Positions 5,916 to 13,069 of a DNA stretch of 20,807 nt are shown here, one piece after another. How positions within the stretch are numbered: position 1 is the first letter of the stretch; the number at the start of each line of letters is the position of its first letter. Made by a program: the position numbers and the translations under genes. The stretch spans positions 1-20,807 of IMG/VR virus record IMGVR_UViG_3300009071_000096; one strand, 5' to 3'. The notes beneath the pieces are model-generated. The model did no database searches, had not been told where the DNA came from, and saw nothing but the letters and a program-made list of their open reading frames with translations. The DNA is from a virus.

Positions 5916-7346
5916 ATGAAAAGTTTCACTATTTTTTTAGAATCATTATCCCCTGCAGATGAGAATCGCTTGGCTCTGGAGATTACTACAGAGATTGATA
6001 ACGCCATTGGCTCAATTCCCACAGAGATTTCTATCGACGATAGACCTAAGAAATCTAACAGCGCTAAGCTCGGGATTTCTCAGTTGATGGCGGATAAAGA
6101 TAGAACCAAATATGCTCCGTTAGCAAATGACTTCATATCCTCTCACCCAGACTTAGAGAATGTTTCGGTACCGCCTGCCCGGCGTGAGAAAGATTATGCC
6201 TTCAAGCACAAGGACATGGATCGAATTGTCTATGTGAATGTTAGACCGGATGGCAAGCGTTCTGGTGCTGGTGATGACCCACATGAATTGATGACTGCGG
6301 CTCTCATGCTGAAATCAAGCATCACTAATCCTACAAACTCGGATGAGATGGATGCTCTGATTGAAGAGGTTCGTGGTAGCTTGGATAAAGTCAAAGGATA
6401 TAAACAAGGACAGGTTGACAGTCTCGCAGGAGATTATTCAAATCTGGCCAAAGCAGTTTCTGCGGCCCAGGCAATTCATGCTGCTGGTTATGGTGGTGCT
6501 GATATGGTCTATCTCACCGGCCAAGCTTGGGACGACGATGTGAAACAATTCCAAATCTCTAAGTACGGCATGAATGACTTTAATTCTTCTGATTTTATCA
6601 TTAGAAAAGGCAACAAGCACTTGGGTGTCTCTCTGAAGAAAAAGATTCGACTCACCGAAACTGATCCTACTTTAATCAACAAATCATTTTCCACGCTCTT
6701 TGCAGACAAGAAGTTTGAAAAGATGATGAAGGATATCGATAAGAAAGCAGGCCTGTTCTATCTTAAAGTCATTGCAAGGGCTAAGAAGAAAGGTGAATTA
6801 TCTGATGCAATCTTAGCAGACATGAAAAAAGTACGACCCGATACAAAGAACTGGAAACAATATGTTCAACGTATCAACAATGAGATTATCAATGCCGAAT
6901 TGAGAACATCTCGATCACTCTTTGATCCGATTGCCAAATCGATCATTGCAAATAAAGAGATGATTGGTAACCAGTTAGTACAATTGATTTTCAAAGCAGA
7001 TTTAAAAGACTTGCAGAAAGTCGATTTCGATTTTACTCTTGTGACAGGTATCGGTGATTATGGCCCCAAGAAAGGTGTTGTAATCGAGAAGGGTGAATAC
7101 AAAGACATCGATACTGTATCAGAAAAAATAGAAAACCTCGCCTCCAAAGGTGGTGTCGAATTAGATTACACACCAGGCAGTGTACAGGCATTTGAACCTG
7201 GATCCACTGCTGCAATGCTACAATTTGACTTGAAACTAGGTGGTGTGGTATTATGTCATATTAAATTGCGATATAAAGGGAACTTTAGATCTGCGCCTTC
7301 ATTTACTGCAGTGATGAGTGATGAGTTTAAAAACATATACAAGTAA
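5916..7346 (+). CDS. Conserved late phage protein with capsid-targeting-like start, 476 aa
   Basis: Function is unknown. ATG 5916 has GGAG at 5907-5910 and follows an exact late promoter, so the protein is made with the virion parts. It starts MKSFTIFLESL, close to the T4 capsid-targeting sequence of internal head proteins. Other visible parts are a GDDPHELMTAALML stretch (119-132), recalled from hypothetical proteins of marine T4-like phages, and SSDFIIRKGNKHLGVSLKKK (224-243). The last has the beta-strand, Asp and Lys spacing of a PD-(D/E)XK nuclease core, but with Ser instead of the second acid, so a nuclease fold is only a weak suggestion. The middle (265-345) is Lys-rich and helical; the C-terminus is beta-rich. 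It may be an internal head protein or packaged DNA-binding enzyme. Confidence 0.8.
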   Translation: MKSFTIFLESLSPADENRLALEITTEIDNAIGSIPTEISIDDRPKKSNSAKLGISQLMADKDRTKYAPLANDFISSHPDLENVSVPPARREKDYAFKHKDMDRIVYVNVRPDGKRSGAGDDPHELMTAALMLKSSITNPTNSDEMDALIEEVRGSLDKVKGYKQGQVDSLAGDYSNLAKAVSAAQAIHAAGYGGADMVYLTGQAWDDDVKQFQISKYGMNDFNSSDFIIRKGNKHLGVSLKKKIRLTETDPTLINKSFSTLFADKKFEKMMKDIDKKAGLFYLKVIARAKKKGELSDAILADMKKVRPDTKNWKQYVQRINNEIINAELRTSRSLFDPIAKSIIANKEMIGNQLVQLIFKADLKDLQKVDFDFTLVTGIGDYGPKKGVVIEKGEYKDIDTVSEKIENLASKGGVELDYTPGSVQAFEPGSTAAMLQFDLKLGGVVLCHIKLRYKGNFRSAPSFTAVMSDEFKNIYK

Positions 7347-7389
7347 AAAATGTATCATTAAATATACAATGTAAAGGATAAGAAACAAA

Positions 7390-8139
7390 ATGAAGCCATT
7401 TAGTTATGATTTGTTTGAGGCAATAAAGGGTAAAGATTTGCGGCACAATTTTGAAGGATGGGATACATTAGAAAAAAATTATTCAGAATGTTTGCAAGAT
7501 GTATATGTGATGTCCATGGTCGATGGTAAAAAGAACGGAACATATTTAGAGGTAGGAAGTGACCATCCTACATTTAGGAGTAATACTGCTCTGCTTCAAG
7601 ACAATGGATGGACTGGAATCAGTTTTGATATTAATGAAGAAGCAGTAAAAGAATGGAATTTGGTACGAGGGACTGGTGATGGCGTTGATCTTCCGGTGGG
7701 AGGAACCAATAGAGCTTACGCAATGGATGCCACCAAGATAAATTATGATACATTGATGCATAGACATTATGGGGAGCATTGTAGATTTACTCAAAATAAT
7801 GTGATAGATTATCTTCAATTAGATTGCGACCCACCTGAAGTATCTTATCAGGCAATGCTTAAGATACCTTGGAATTTTTATCAGTTTCGGGTAATTACAT
7901 ACGAACACGATGATTACTTCTATGATGATCAAGATTATAGAACATTGTCGAGAGAATTTTTAACGAAGCGAGGCTATGTATTGGTCGCTCCGAATATATC
8001 ACCGGATGAAGATAGGTCTAGAGCTTTTGAAGATTGGTGGGCGCATCCCCAGCTTATAGATAAAGAGATTCTAAGAAAAATGACTACATATAATGATGGA
8101 AATAAAACACCTATAGAGTATATACTGGGAAACATTTAA
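7390..8139 (+). CDS. FkbM-like SAM-dependent methyltransferase
   Basis: The 249-aa product fits the FkbM-type methyltransferases, which O-methylate sugars and other small or polymeric substrates. The SAM-binding loop is GTYLEVGSDHPT (50-61), the acid at the end of the next strand is D80 (GISFDIN), and the later conserved strand pair is IDYLQLDCDPPE (139-150) and VITYEHDDY (168-176). The ATG is preceded by AAAGGA (7373-7378) eleven bases away. The first ten residues, MKPFSYDLFE, followed by Ala resemble a head-targeting tag with an L-x-E cleavage site; this piece precedes the catalytic domain and is not part of the usual fold. It overlaps the next gene by one base. Substrate unknown; it may belong functionally with the glycosyltransferases downstream or be head cargo. 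Confidence 0.7.
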   Translation: MKPFSYDLFEAIKGKDLRHNFEGWDTLEKNYSECLQDVYVMSMVDGKKNGTYLEVGSDHPTFRSNTALLQDNGWTGISFDINEEAVKEWNLVRGTGDGVDLPVGGTNRAYAMDATKINYDTLMHRHYGEHCRFTQNNVIDYLQLDCDPPEVSYQAMLKIPWNFYQFRVITYEHDDYFYDDQDYRTLSREFLTKRGYVLVAPNISPDEDRSRAFEDWWAHPQLIDKEILRKMTTYNDGNKTPIEYILGNI

Positions 8140-9371
8140 TGGGCACATTCAAGGATTTTCTTCTTACCGAAGCTAAGAACTTGCATATGACACACCTCGA
8201 AGATGCTGTGATCGATGGTGGTGTTAATGGCACTCGCAACGTTATCTTGTATCTCCGTGCTCTCCGAGATATGTTAGCTGGTAATACTAGCGCTGCTGTT
8301 TCTATTACAACTAAATGGGACGGTGCCCCTGCTATATTTGCTGGTATTGACCCGTCTGATGGCCGGTTCTTTGTGGCTAAAAAGGGTGTCTTCAATAAGA
8401 ATCCGAAGCTTTATAAATCAAATGAAGACATTGATAATGATTTGAGTGGTGAATTAAATGATAAATTTAAAGTCGCGCTCGTTGAATTCTCCAAATTGGG
8501 GATTGAAGGAGTTGTACAAGGTGATTTCCTCTATACGTCGGACGATATCAAAGCACAAAACATTGATGGCGAACCGCATCTTACTTTCCATCCTAATACC
8601 ATTGTTTATGCGATACCGGTCGATTCAGACCTCGCTAAAACAATATCAAGATCAAAGATCGGTGTGGTCTGGCACACAACATACCGAGGAGCAGATCTTG
8701 AATCAATGTCAGCAAGTTTTGGAAAGGCGATTGTCCCAAACCTCAAAAAAGTAAGTTCTGTGTGGAACGTAGATGCTGTCTTTGAAGACAAATCAGGTAC
8801 CGCCACATTTACTGCCCAAGAAACAAAAGAATTCACTGCCCTATTATCTAAGGCAGGCTCTCTATTCAAAACATTAAAGAAAGATGTGTTGGAAGGTCTC
8901 TATAAAGATTCGGAATTGAATATGAGAGTAAATACTTTCATTAATTCAAAGGTAAGAGAAGGAGCTCCTGTCGGTGATCCTAAGTCCTTTGTTATTGGCT
9001 TACGCCGTTTTATTGATGACTATTACAACAAAGAGGCATCTAAACGAGCCTCTCCGAAGGGTAAACAGACACAAGTAGATAAAAAGAATAGTGTCCTTTC
9101 TTATTTTAATAAATATAAGGATAAAGACATCGAAAAAGTTTTTGAGTTATATAATATGTTAGTCGATGCCAAACACATAGTGATCGATAAACTGAATACT
9201 GTACAGGGTATCAAGACTTTATTGAAGACTTCGAAAGGGTTCGAGGTTACTGGTCAAGAAGGTTTTGTTGCTATTGATCATACTGGTAAGAATGTTTTAA
9301 AATTGGTAGATAGAATGCAATTCAGCAGAGCCAATTTCTCTCCAGATTACATAAAGGGATGGCAAAAGTAA
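8139..9371 (+). CDS. Predicted ligase/capping-type nucleotidyltransferase, 410 aa
   Basis: The motifs of the covalent nucleotidyltransferase superfamily (DNA/RNA ligases, capping enzymes) can be read in order: motif I TTKWDGAPAIF with the candidate nucleotidyl lysine K59 (KWDG, 59-62), a RFFVAKKGVF strand (76-85), motif III-like EGVVQGDFLY (123-132, GD in place of GE), IIIa-like TIVYAIP (154-160), motif IV EGFVAI (374-379) and motif V VLKLVDR (386-392). A roughly 200-residue helical, Lys-rich insert separates IIIa from IV. T4-like marine phages carry such proteins as conserved hypotheticals. It begins MGTFKDFLLTE followed by Ala, a head-targeting-like tag with an L-T-E site. The start overlaps the previous stop by one base. 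Likely chemistry is AMP transfer and nucleic-acid joining; an inactive structural homologue is the alternative. Confidence 0.65.
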   Translation: MGTFKDFLLTEAKNLHMTHLEDAVIDGGVNGTRNVILYLRALRDMLAGNTSAAVSITTKWDGAPAIFAGIDPSDGRFFVAKKGVFNKNPKLYKSNEDIDNDLSGELNDKFKVALVEFSKLGIEGVVQGDFLYTSDDIKAQNIDGEPHLTFHPNTIVYAIPVDSDLAKTISRSKIGVVWHTTYRGADLESMSASFGKAIVPNLKKVSSVWNVDAVFEDKSGTATFTAQETKEFTALLSKAGSLFKTLKKDVLEGLYKDSELNMRVNTFINSKVREGAPVGDPKSFVIGLRRFIDDYYNKEASKRASPKGKQTQVDKKNSVLSYFNKYKDKDIEKVFELYNMLVDAKHIVIDKLNTVQGIKTLLKTSKGFEVTGQEGFVAIDHTGKNVLKLVDRMQFSRANFSPDYIKGWQK

Positions 9372-9374
9372 CTC

Positions 9375-10763
9375 ATGGCTCAATGGAATAAAAAAACTCA
9401 ACAGTTTTTACCCAACGGTACTTCATTATTTGAAGCGGTTACCTTGGCAGATCGCTTTGGCGCACAGGCCGACTGGAGACCCTCATTTACTTCTAAGAAT
9501 CGTCTCAAGGTTTCCAATCCTAAGACGATGTTTCACCACACATTTTCACACGTGGTTGAAGATGATTCCTGGCTCCAAGAGTTGGGTGGTACAGCTGTAA
9601 TCTATATTGCTAACGATAGCCCAACTCCTGAGACGTTTGATCCTCTTAACCCAGGCATCTACAAAGTCACAGAAAACACTGCTGTAGCCGTAGTCAAAGC
9701 TGCAAATGATTTTATTCGAAGAGAAACATCAAACGTTATTTCTTATATTCCAGGCAAAGAACAATTTGTCACAATGGCATGTAGATTCGATATTCCTGTT
9801 GCAGACATCACTCGTCGAATCGGTATCTATAATGACGAAAACGGAGCTTTCTTTGAGGATGATGGTACTGGCGATTACTTTCTTGTCATTAAAAAGAATG
9901 GCGTCGAGACTGTTCGAGTAGGTAGAAATGCTGGAGAATGGAATGGCGATGCGCTTACCGGTGACGGTAGATCTCAAATTATAGCTAATCCTATTACACA
10001 ACAATTGCTTGGTATCGAATACGAATGGTATGGATCGGGTCAAGTGAAGTTCGGTTACGTGATCGACGGCGAGTTTCATGTTATCCATACTGTAAATAAC
10101 GCCAACTACACCGTGGGTACTTGGACAAAGACTCCATTTTTACCATTGAGACAAGAATTAATTGCATCTGGTACCTATACTGGGCCATCTCAGTATTTCT
10201 ATCTGTCCTCTAGTTCTGTAATTGCAGAAGGTGGTATTGAAGATATTGGTTCAATTCATAACGCAGAAAATGGTTTAGATTTTGTGTCTAGTTCACCTCT
10301 AGTAGAAATCGATACCACAACAAATAATTTAATCAATGCAAAAACCTTCTATCCGTTAATTTCTCTTCGGCTAAAACCTATTGCACTTGCAGCCGCTGTA
10401 AGAATTATGGAACTGCAAGTATCTTCTGTAGATAATACGAATCTCTATTTCATGATGATTCGTAATGGTACTCTTACTGGAGCAACTTTTACAGATCCAG
10501 GTGAAACGTATAGTGCTGTAGAAATTGATACTGCTGCTACTGATGTATCTTTTACGAAAGACAATATTATATTTTCCGGAGCAGCACTATCTGGAAGTAG
10601 TAGTCCAATACAGTTTCTTGAAAGCGCACGTTATCAGCTTAAAAGAAAATTTGCGACAAACACTTTTTCTGCTTTAGAATCAGATACAGTAACAATTGTA
10701 GCTGCAGCGACATCTCCTTCCAAGACGGGCATCGGCCAGGTATCATGGTCTGAATTATATTAA
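9375..10763 (+). CDS. Virion structural protein, beta-rich, 462 aa
   Basis: The sequence resembles structural (fibre or decoration) proteins of marine T4-like phages. The N-terminus MAQWNKKTQQFLPNG...TSLFEAVTLAD (1-26) is a recurring start among such virion proteins. A long beta-rich domain (about 110-270) with ISYIPGKEQFVTMACRFD, GIYNDENGAFFED, VRVGRNAGEWNGD and FGYVIDGEFHVIHTVNNANY looks like a lectin- or jelly-roll-type sandwich. The C-terminal 180 residues are Ser/Thr-rich and beta-rich. It begins three bases after the ligase-like gene. No enzyme motif is seen. A capsid fibre, baseplate or tail-fibre role cannot be separated from sequence alone. Confidence 0.75.
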   Translation: MAQWNKKTQQFLPNGTSLFEAVTLADRFGAQADWRPSFTSKNRLKVSNPKTMFHHTFSHVVEDDSWLQELGGTAVIYIANDSPTPETFDPLNPGIYKVTENTAVAVVKAANDFIRRETSNVISYIPGKEQFVTMACRFDIPVADITRRIGIYNDENGAFFEDDGTGDYFLVIKKNGVETVRVGRNAGEWNGDALTGDGRSQIIANPITQQLLGIEYEWYGSGQVKFGYVIDGEFHVIHTVNNANYTVGTWTKTPFLPLRQELIASGTYTGPSQYFYLSSSSVIAEGGIEDIGSIHNAENGLDFVSSSPLVEIDTTTNNLINAKTFYPLISLRLKPIALAAAVRIMELQVSSVDNTNLYFMMIRNGTLTGATFTDPGETYSAVEIDTAATDVSFTKDNIIFSGAALSGSSSPIQFLESARYQLKRKFATNTFSALESDTVTIVAAATSPSKTGIGQVSWSELY

Positions 10764-10769
10764 TAAATT

Positions 10770-10991
10770 ATGGGCAACATTTTATTACTGACTGACATTC
10801 TTGAACAAAAAATTCGAAAAGAAAAAGAATTAGAATATTATCAGCAAGAATTAGAAAAGCTACAACAAAAGATGTGGTGGCTTAATAAAGAAATAGAGAT
10901 CACGAATCTCTGTATTGAAGTGATAGAGACCGAAAAGGCAGATCTCGTCTCTGGTAGATTATTGAGTAATAATGAGAATAATGAACATTGA
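10770..10991 (+). CDS. Small coiled-coil phage protein, 73 aa
   Basis: Function is unknown. Almost the whole length (10-58) is a heptad-like, Lys/Glu/Gln-rich helix, with YYQQELEKLQQKMWWLNKEI in the middle, so a coiled-coil oligomer is likely. I recall small proteins with a similar 'ELEKLQQKM' core in marine T4-like phages. It starts six bases after the structural gene and its last 20 bases overlap the glycosyltransferase start, so it is read in the same late message. It may be a linker or assembly helper for the neighbouring virion protein; that is inference. Confidence 0.75.
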   Translation: MGNILLLTDILEQKIRKEKELEYYQQELEKLQQKMWWLNKEIEITNLCIEVIETEKADLVSGRLLSNNENNEH

Positions 10992-11631
10992 AAAGAAAAT
11001 CATACAGATATGGATAGGACCTAATCCTGCTCCTATCAAATGGATTCAGACTTGGAAAGATAAACATCCAGATTGGAATCATATCCTTTTTACCGATGAA
11101 ATGCTTAAAGCCCGTAAATGGAAAAATCAGCATTTAATTGATCAATACTATCAAATGAAAAAGTGGCCTGGAGTATCTGATTTAATTAGATACGAATTGC
11201 TCTATGAGCAGGGTGGATTCATGCCAGAGGCAGATTCTCAGTGTTTGGAAAGGGTCGATGAGCTATTCACATCACCACCCGAACACGCTTATACCTGCTG
11301 GGAAAACGAAAAGGCAAAGCCTGGGTACGTGTGTCCTGTCTTAGCAGCAAATCCCGGTAATAAATTCTTAAAAGATATCATTGATATACTACACGCAACG
11401 AAACCCGAACACTTAAAACCTGAACCATTCCGATCTACTGGTAATCTATTCCTAGCAGGATTGATTCCAAGATATAGACACATGCTTACAATTTGGCCTT
11501 CTCATTTCTTTGTTCCTCAATGGTACGTTGGGCCTAGATATGATGGACCAGGTAAGATTTATGCCGATCAATTCTGGGGTTCTACAGGCCTTTTTAAGAA
11601 TGTCAAAACCTATGATAAAGGAACTACATAA
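10972..11631 (+). CDS. GT32-like glycosyltransferase
   Basis: The 219-aa product matches the glycosyltransferase family with the 'DXD sugar-binding' region found in Och1- and capsule-type enzymes. It has KKIIQIWIGPNPAPIKWIQTW (8-28), HPDWNHILFTDE (32-43) and the hallmark PGVSDLIRYELLYEQGGFM (66-84). The metal/nucleotide-sugar acidic motif that follows is PEADSQ: E86-A87-D88 in place of the usual D-x-D. The start is uncertain between ATG 10972 and ATG 10981; the family pattern begins right after the second. It overlaps the coiled-coil gene upstream and, by one base, the sulfotransferase downstream. It probably adds a hexose to a glycan; donor and acceptor are unknown. Confidence 0.75.
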   Translation: MRIMNIEKKIIQIWIGPNPAPIKWIQTWKDKHPDWNHILFTDEMLKARKWKNQHLIDQYYQMKKWPGVSDLIRYELLYEQGGFMPEADSQCLERVDELFTSPPEHAYTCWENEKAKPGYVCPVLAANPGNKFLKDIIDILHATKPEHLKPEPFRSTGNLFLAGLIPRYRHMLTIWPSHFFVPQWYVGPRYDGPGKIYADQFWGSTGLFKNVKTYDKGTT

Positions 11632-12374
11632 TGTATCTTTCAAAAAAACACAAAGTCATTTTCATAAGATCACCAAGATCCGCCGGAAGTTCGGTTATGG
11701 AATTTTTAATCGAAAATTTAAAAGACGATGAGGCCATTCACACAGGTTGTGAAGATGGGAATCAAATAGCCGATACACTACCGAGCAGTATAAAAAAAGC
11801 TATGATTGTAAACGGGACTAAACCTATGGAAATCAAATTCATGGGTCTGGATGATATTCTAGCTTATATCAACATTGTAGATGAAGACAATTTAGAAGAC
11901 TACAGAGTGTTCACGATACTGAGAGATCCTGTCGACAGACATCGTTCGATGTACAACTCTCTAAAAGAAACATGGAGCAGAGATATCCCTACCATGCTGG
12001 ACGAATATCATTACTTGGCCGGGTCACCAGGCGGAATTGCAAGTCATTTTAAAAATGATACAGGTGGTTCTATCAAGGTAACAGACCAAATGTCGTACAG
12101 GGGACAATTATATGGTCGTGTTTATCTATTACCTTTTCTTGAAGACCACTTACGTGATTTACTCGAAGATTTAGGTTTACCGTTAGTGCACGAATTGCCT
12201 AAATACAAAAAAGAAGAAAATGAATATTCTCCGTTACCGTTTGATTATGAAACGATAATGGCAATGAAAAAATATTTCAAGAATGATTTCAATCTCTATT
12301 CGAGATTAAGGATTACAGCGGATGAAACCAACAAAGACTTTTATTCTAAGACATTCAAACGAAAAGAGTCATGA
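11631..12374 (+). CDS. Sulfotransferase-like protein (cassette)
   Basis: This 247-aa protein has the two PAPS-binding marks of carbohydrate sulfotransferases: VIFIRSPRSAGSSVMEFL (9-26), with the 5'-phosphosulfate loop PRSAGSS (15-21), and VFTILRDPVDRHRSMYN (93-109), with the 3'-phosphate-binding R98 and Ser107 region. The layout is that of the family acting on sugars in glycans. It shares one base with the glycosyltransferase before it and 53 bases with the GT25-like gene after it, so the three are probably made in fixed proportion. It is not a close duplicate of the sulfotransferase at 244, whose loop is QRTGT. PAPS would have to come from the host. The acceptor is unknown. Confidence 0.7.
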   Translation: MYLSKKHKVIFIRSPRSAGSSVMEFLIENLKDDEAIHTGCEDGNQIADTLPSSIKKAMIVNGTKPMEIKFMGLDDILAYINIVDEDNLEDYRVFTILRDPVDRHRSMYNSLKETWSRDIPTMLDEYHYLAGSPGGIASHFKNDTGGSIKVTDQMSYRGQLYGRVYLLPFLEDHLRDLLEDLGLPLVHELPKYKKEENEYSPLPFDYETIMAMKKYFKNDFNLYSRLRITADETNKDFYSKTFKRKES

Positions 12375-13038
12375 ATATGCGGCAGTCGCAGCCAAATCTT
12401 GTGACGATGTCGGAATAAAATGGGAATATTTTAACGGTTATACAAATATGATCGGTAAGGATGCTTGGGTAGCAACTGGCATTCCTATGAAATGGAAATA
12501 TTCTGGTGGTGATAAGCCTCTATGGGTAAACAACGAAGATATGCTTGAAGCCCATAAAGCGAACTGCGCAAGCGCCGGTCATGCTGCTATGTGGAAAAAG
12601 ATTTCTCATGGAACAGATGAAGCTGTGATCATTCTGGAGCACGATGCCTTATTATTGAATTCGGTCGATATCGATGTACCTGATTATCACATTGGTGTTT
12701 TGGGCTATAAGGTAAAGGATCCTAAGAAATACGACCACGTTAAGGCCGGATCTCCAGATAAATGGGTATCGATTGATGGTCATGAAGGTGCCCATGCATA
12801 TACAATCACAAAGAAAACTGCTTCATATTTGGTCGAAGAAATAGAACAAAAAGGAGTTCTAGGAGCTGTCGACAACGCATATTTCATTAGAGGACAAAGA
12901 AAAACAAGAATGCCTCTTTTGATAGCATCATCACCACCAGCTATAGGTTGGCTCAGAGAGTCGACAATATGGAAATCTGGTTCTGCTAATTCAAATTATA
13001 AATTTATTGATGGATTCCAGAGGTTTTACAAGGAATAA
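12322..13038 (+). CDS. GT25-like (LPS-type) glycosyltransferase
   Basis: The 238-aa product follows the pattern of glycosyltransferase family 25, which builds lipooligosaccharide sugars and glycosylates proteins. The visible parts are an N-terminal 'FILRHSNE...' strand (7-14), KANCASAGHAAMWKKI (79-94, the family's 'kaC..SH..lW'), VIILEHDALLL (102-112, with EHD where the family has EDD), GHEGAHAYTITKKTASYLV (153-171, the 'g..aY.i...A..l' strand) and VDNAYF (183-188). ATG 12322 lies 53 bases inside the sulfotransferase gene; AAGGA (12308-12312) nine bases before it supports this start. A conserved aspartate is changed to His in the EHD motif, but the flanking acids remain. Confidence 0.7.
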   Translation: MKPTKTFILRHSNEKSHEYAAVAAKSCDDVGIKWEYFNGYTNMIGKDAWVATGIPMKWKYSGGDKPLWVNNEDMLEAHKANCASAGHAAMWKKISHGTDEAVIILEHDALLLNSVDIDVPDYHIGVLGYKVKDPKKYDHVKAGSPDKWVSIDGHEGAHAYTITKKTASYLVEEIEQKGVLGAVDNAYFIRGQRKTRMPLLIASSPPAIGWLRESTIWKSGSANSNYKFIDGFQRFYKE

Positions 13039-13045
13039 ATAAAGG

Positions 13046-13053
13046 TATAAAAA
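13046..13053 (+). promoter_or_regulatory. Late promoter candidate (TATAAAAA)
   Basis: TATAAAAA differs from the late octamer TATAAATA at one position and lies in the 31-base gap between the glycosyltransferase and the large multidomain gene, with the ATG 17 bases downstream. Being one of the few true intergenic gaps in the late block, it is a sensible promoter site, but a one-mismatch AT-rich octamer is weak evidence. Confidence 0.4.
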
Positions 13054-13069
13054 CATTTAAGTGGTTCAT

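Noticed and set aside
5495-6022. A 175-codon open frame on the minus strand across the gp41 end and the late promoter
   Set aside because: It runs antisense over three well-supported genes and an exact late promoter, has no ribosome binding site evidence and no recognisable protein features.
6415-6445. TTGACA followed by an AT-rich region within the 5916 gene as a sigma70 promoter
   Set aside because: At 17-base spacing the -10 would be TCAAAT, a poor match, and no gene start follows it.
7351-7370. Late promoter or operator before the FkbM-like gene (TTAAATA and a TGTAT/ATACA inverted repeat)
   Set aside because: Only about six of eight positions match the late octamer and the repeat is short and AT-rich; chance is likely in this base composition.
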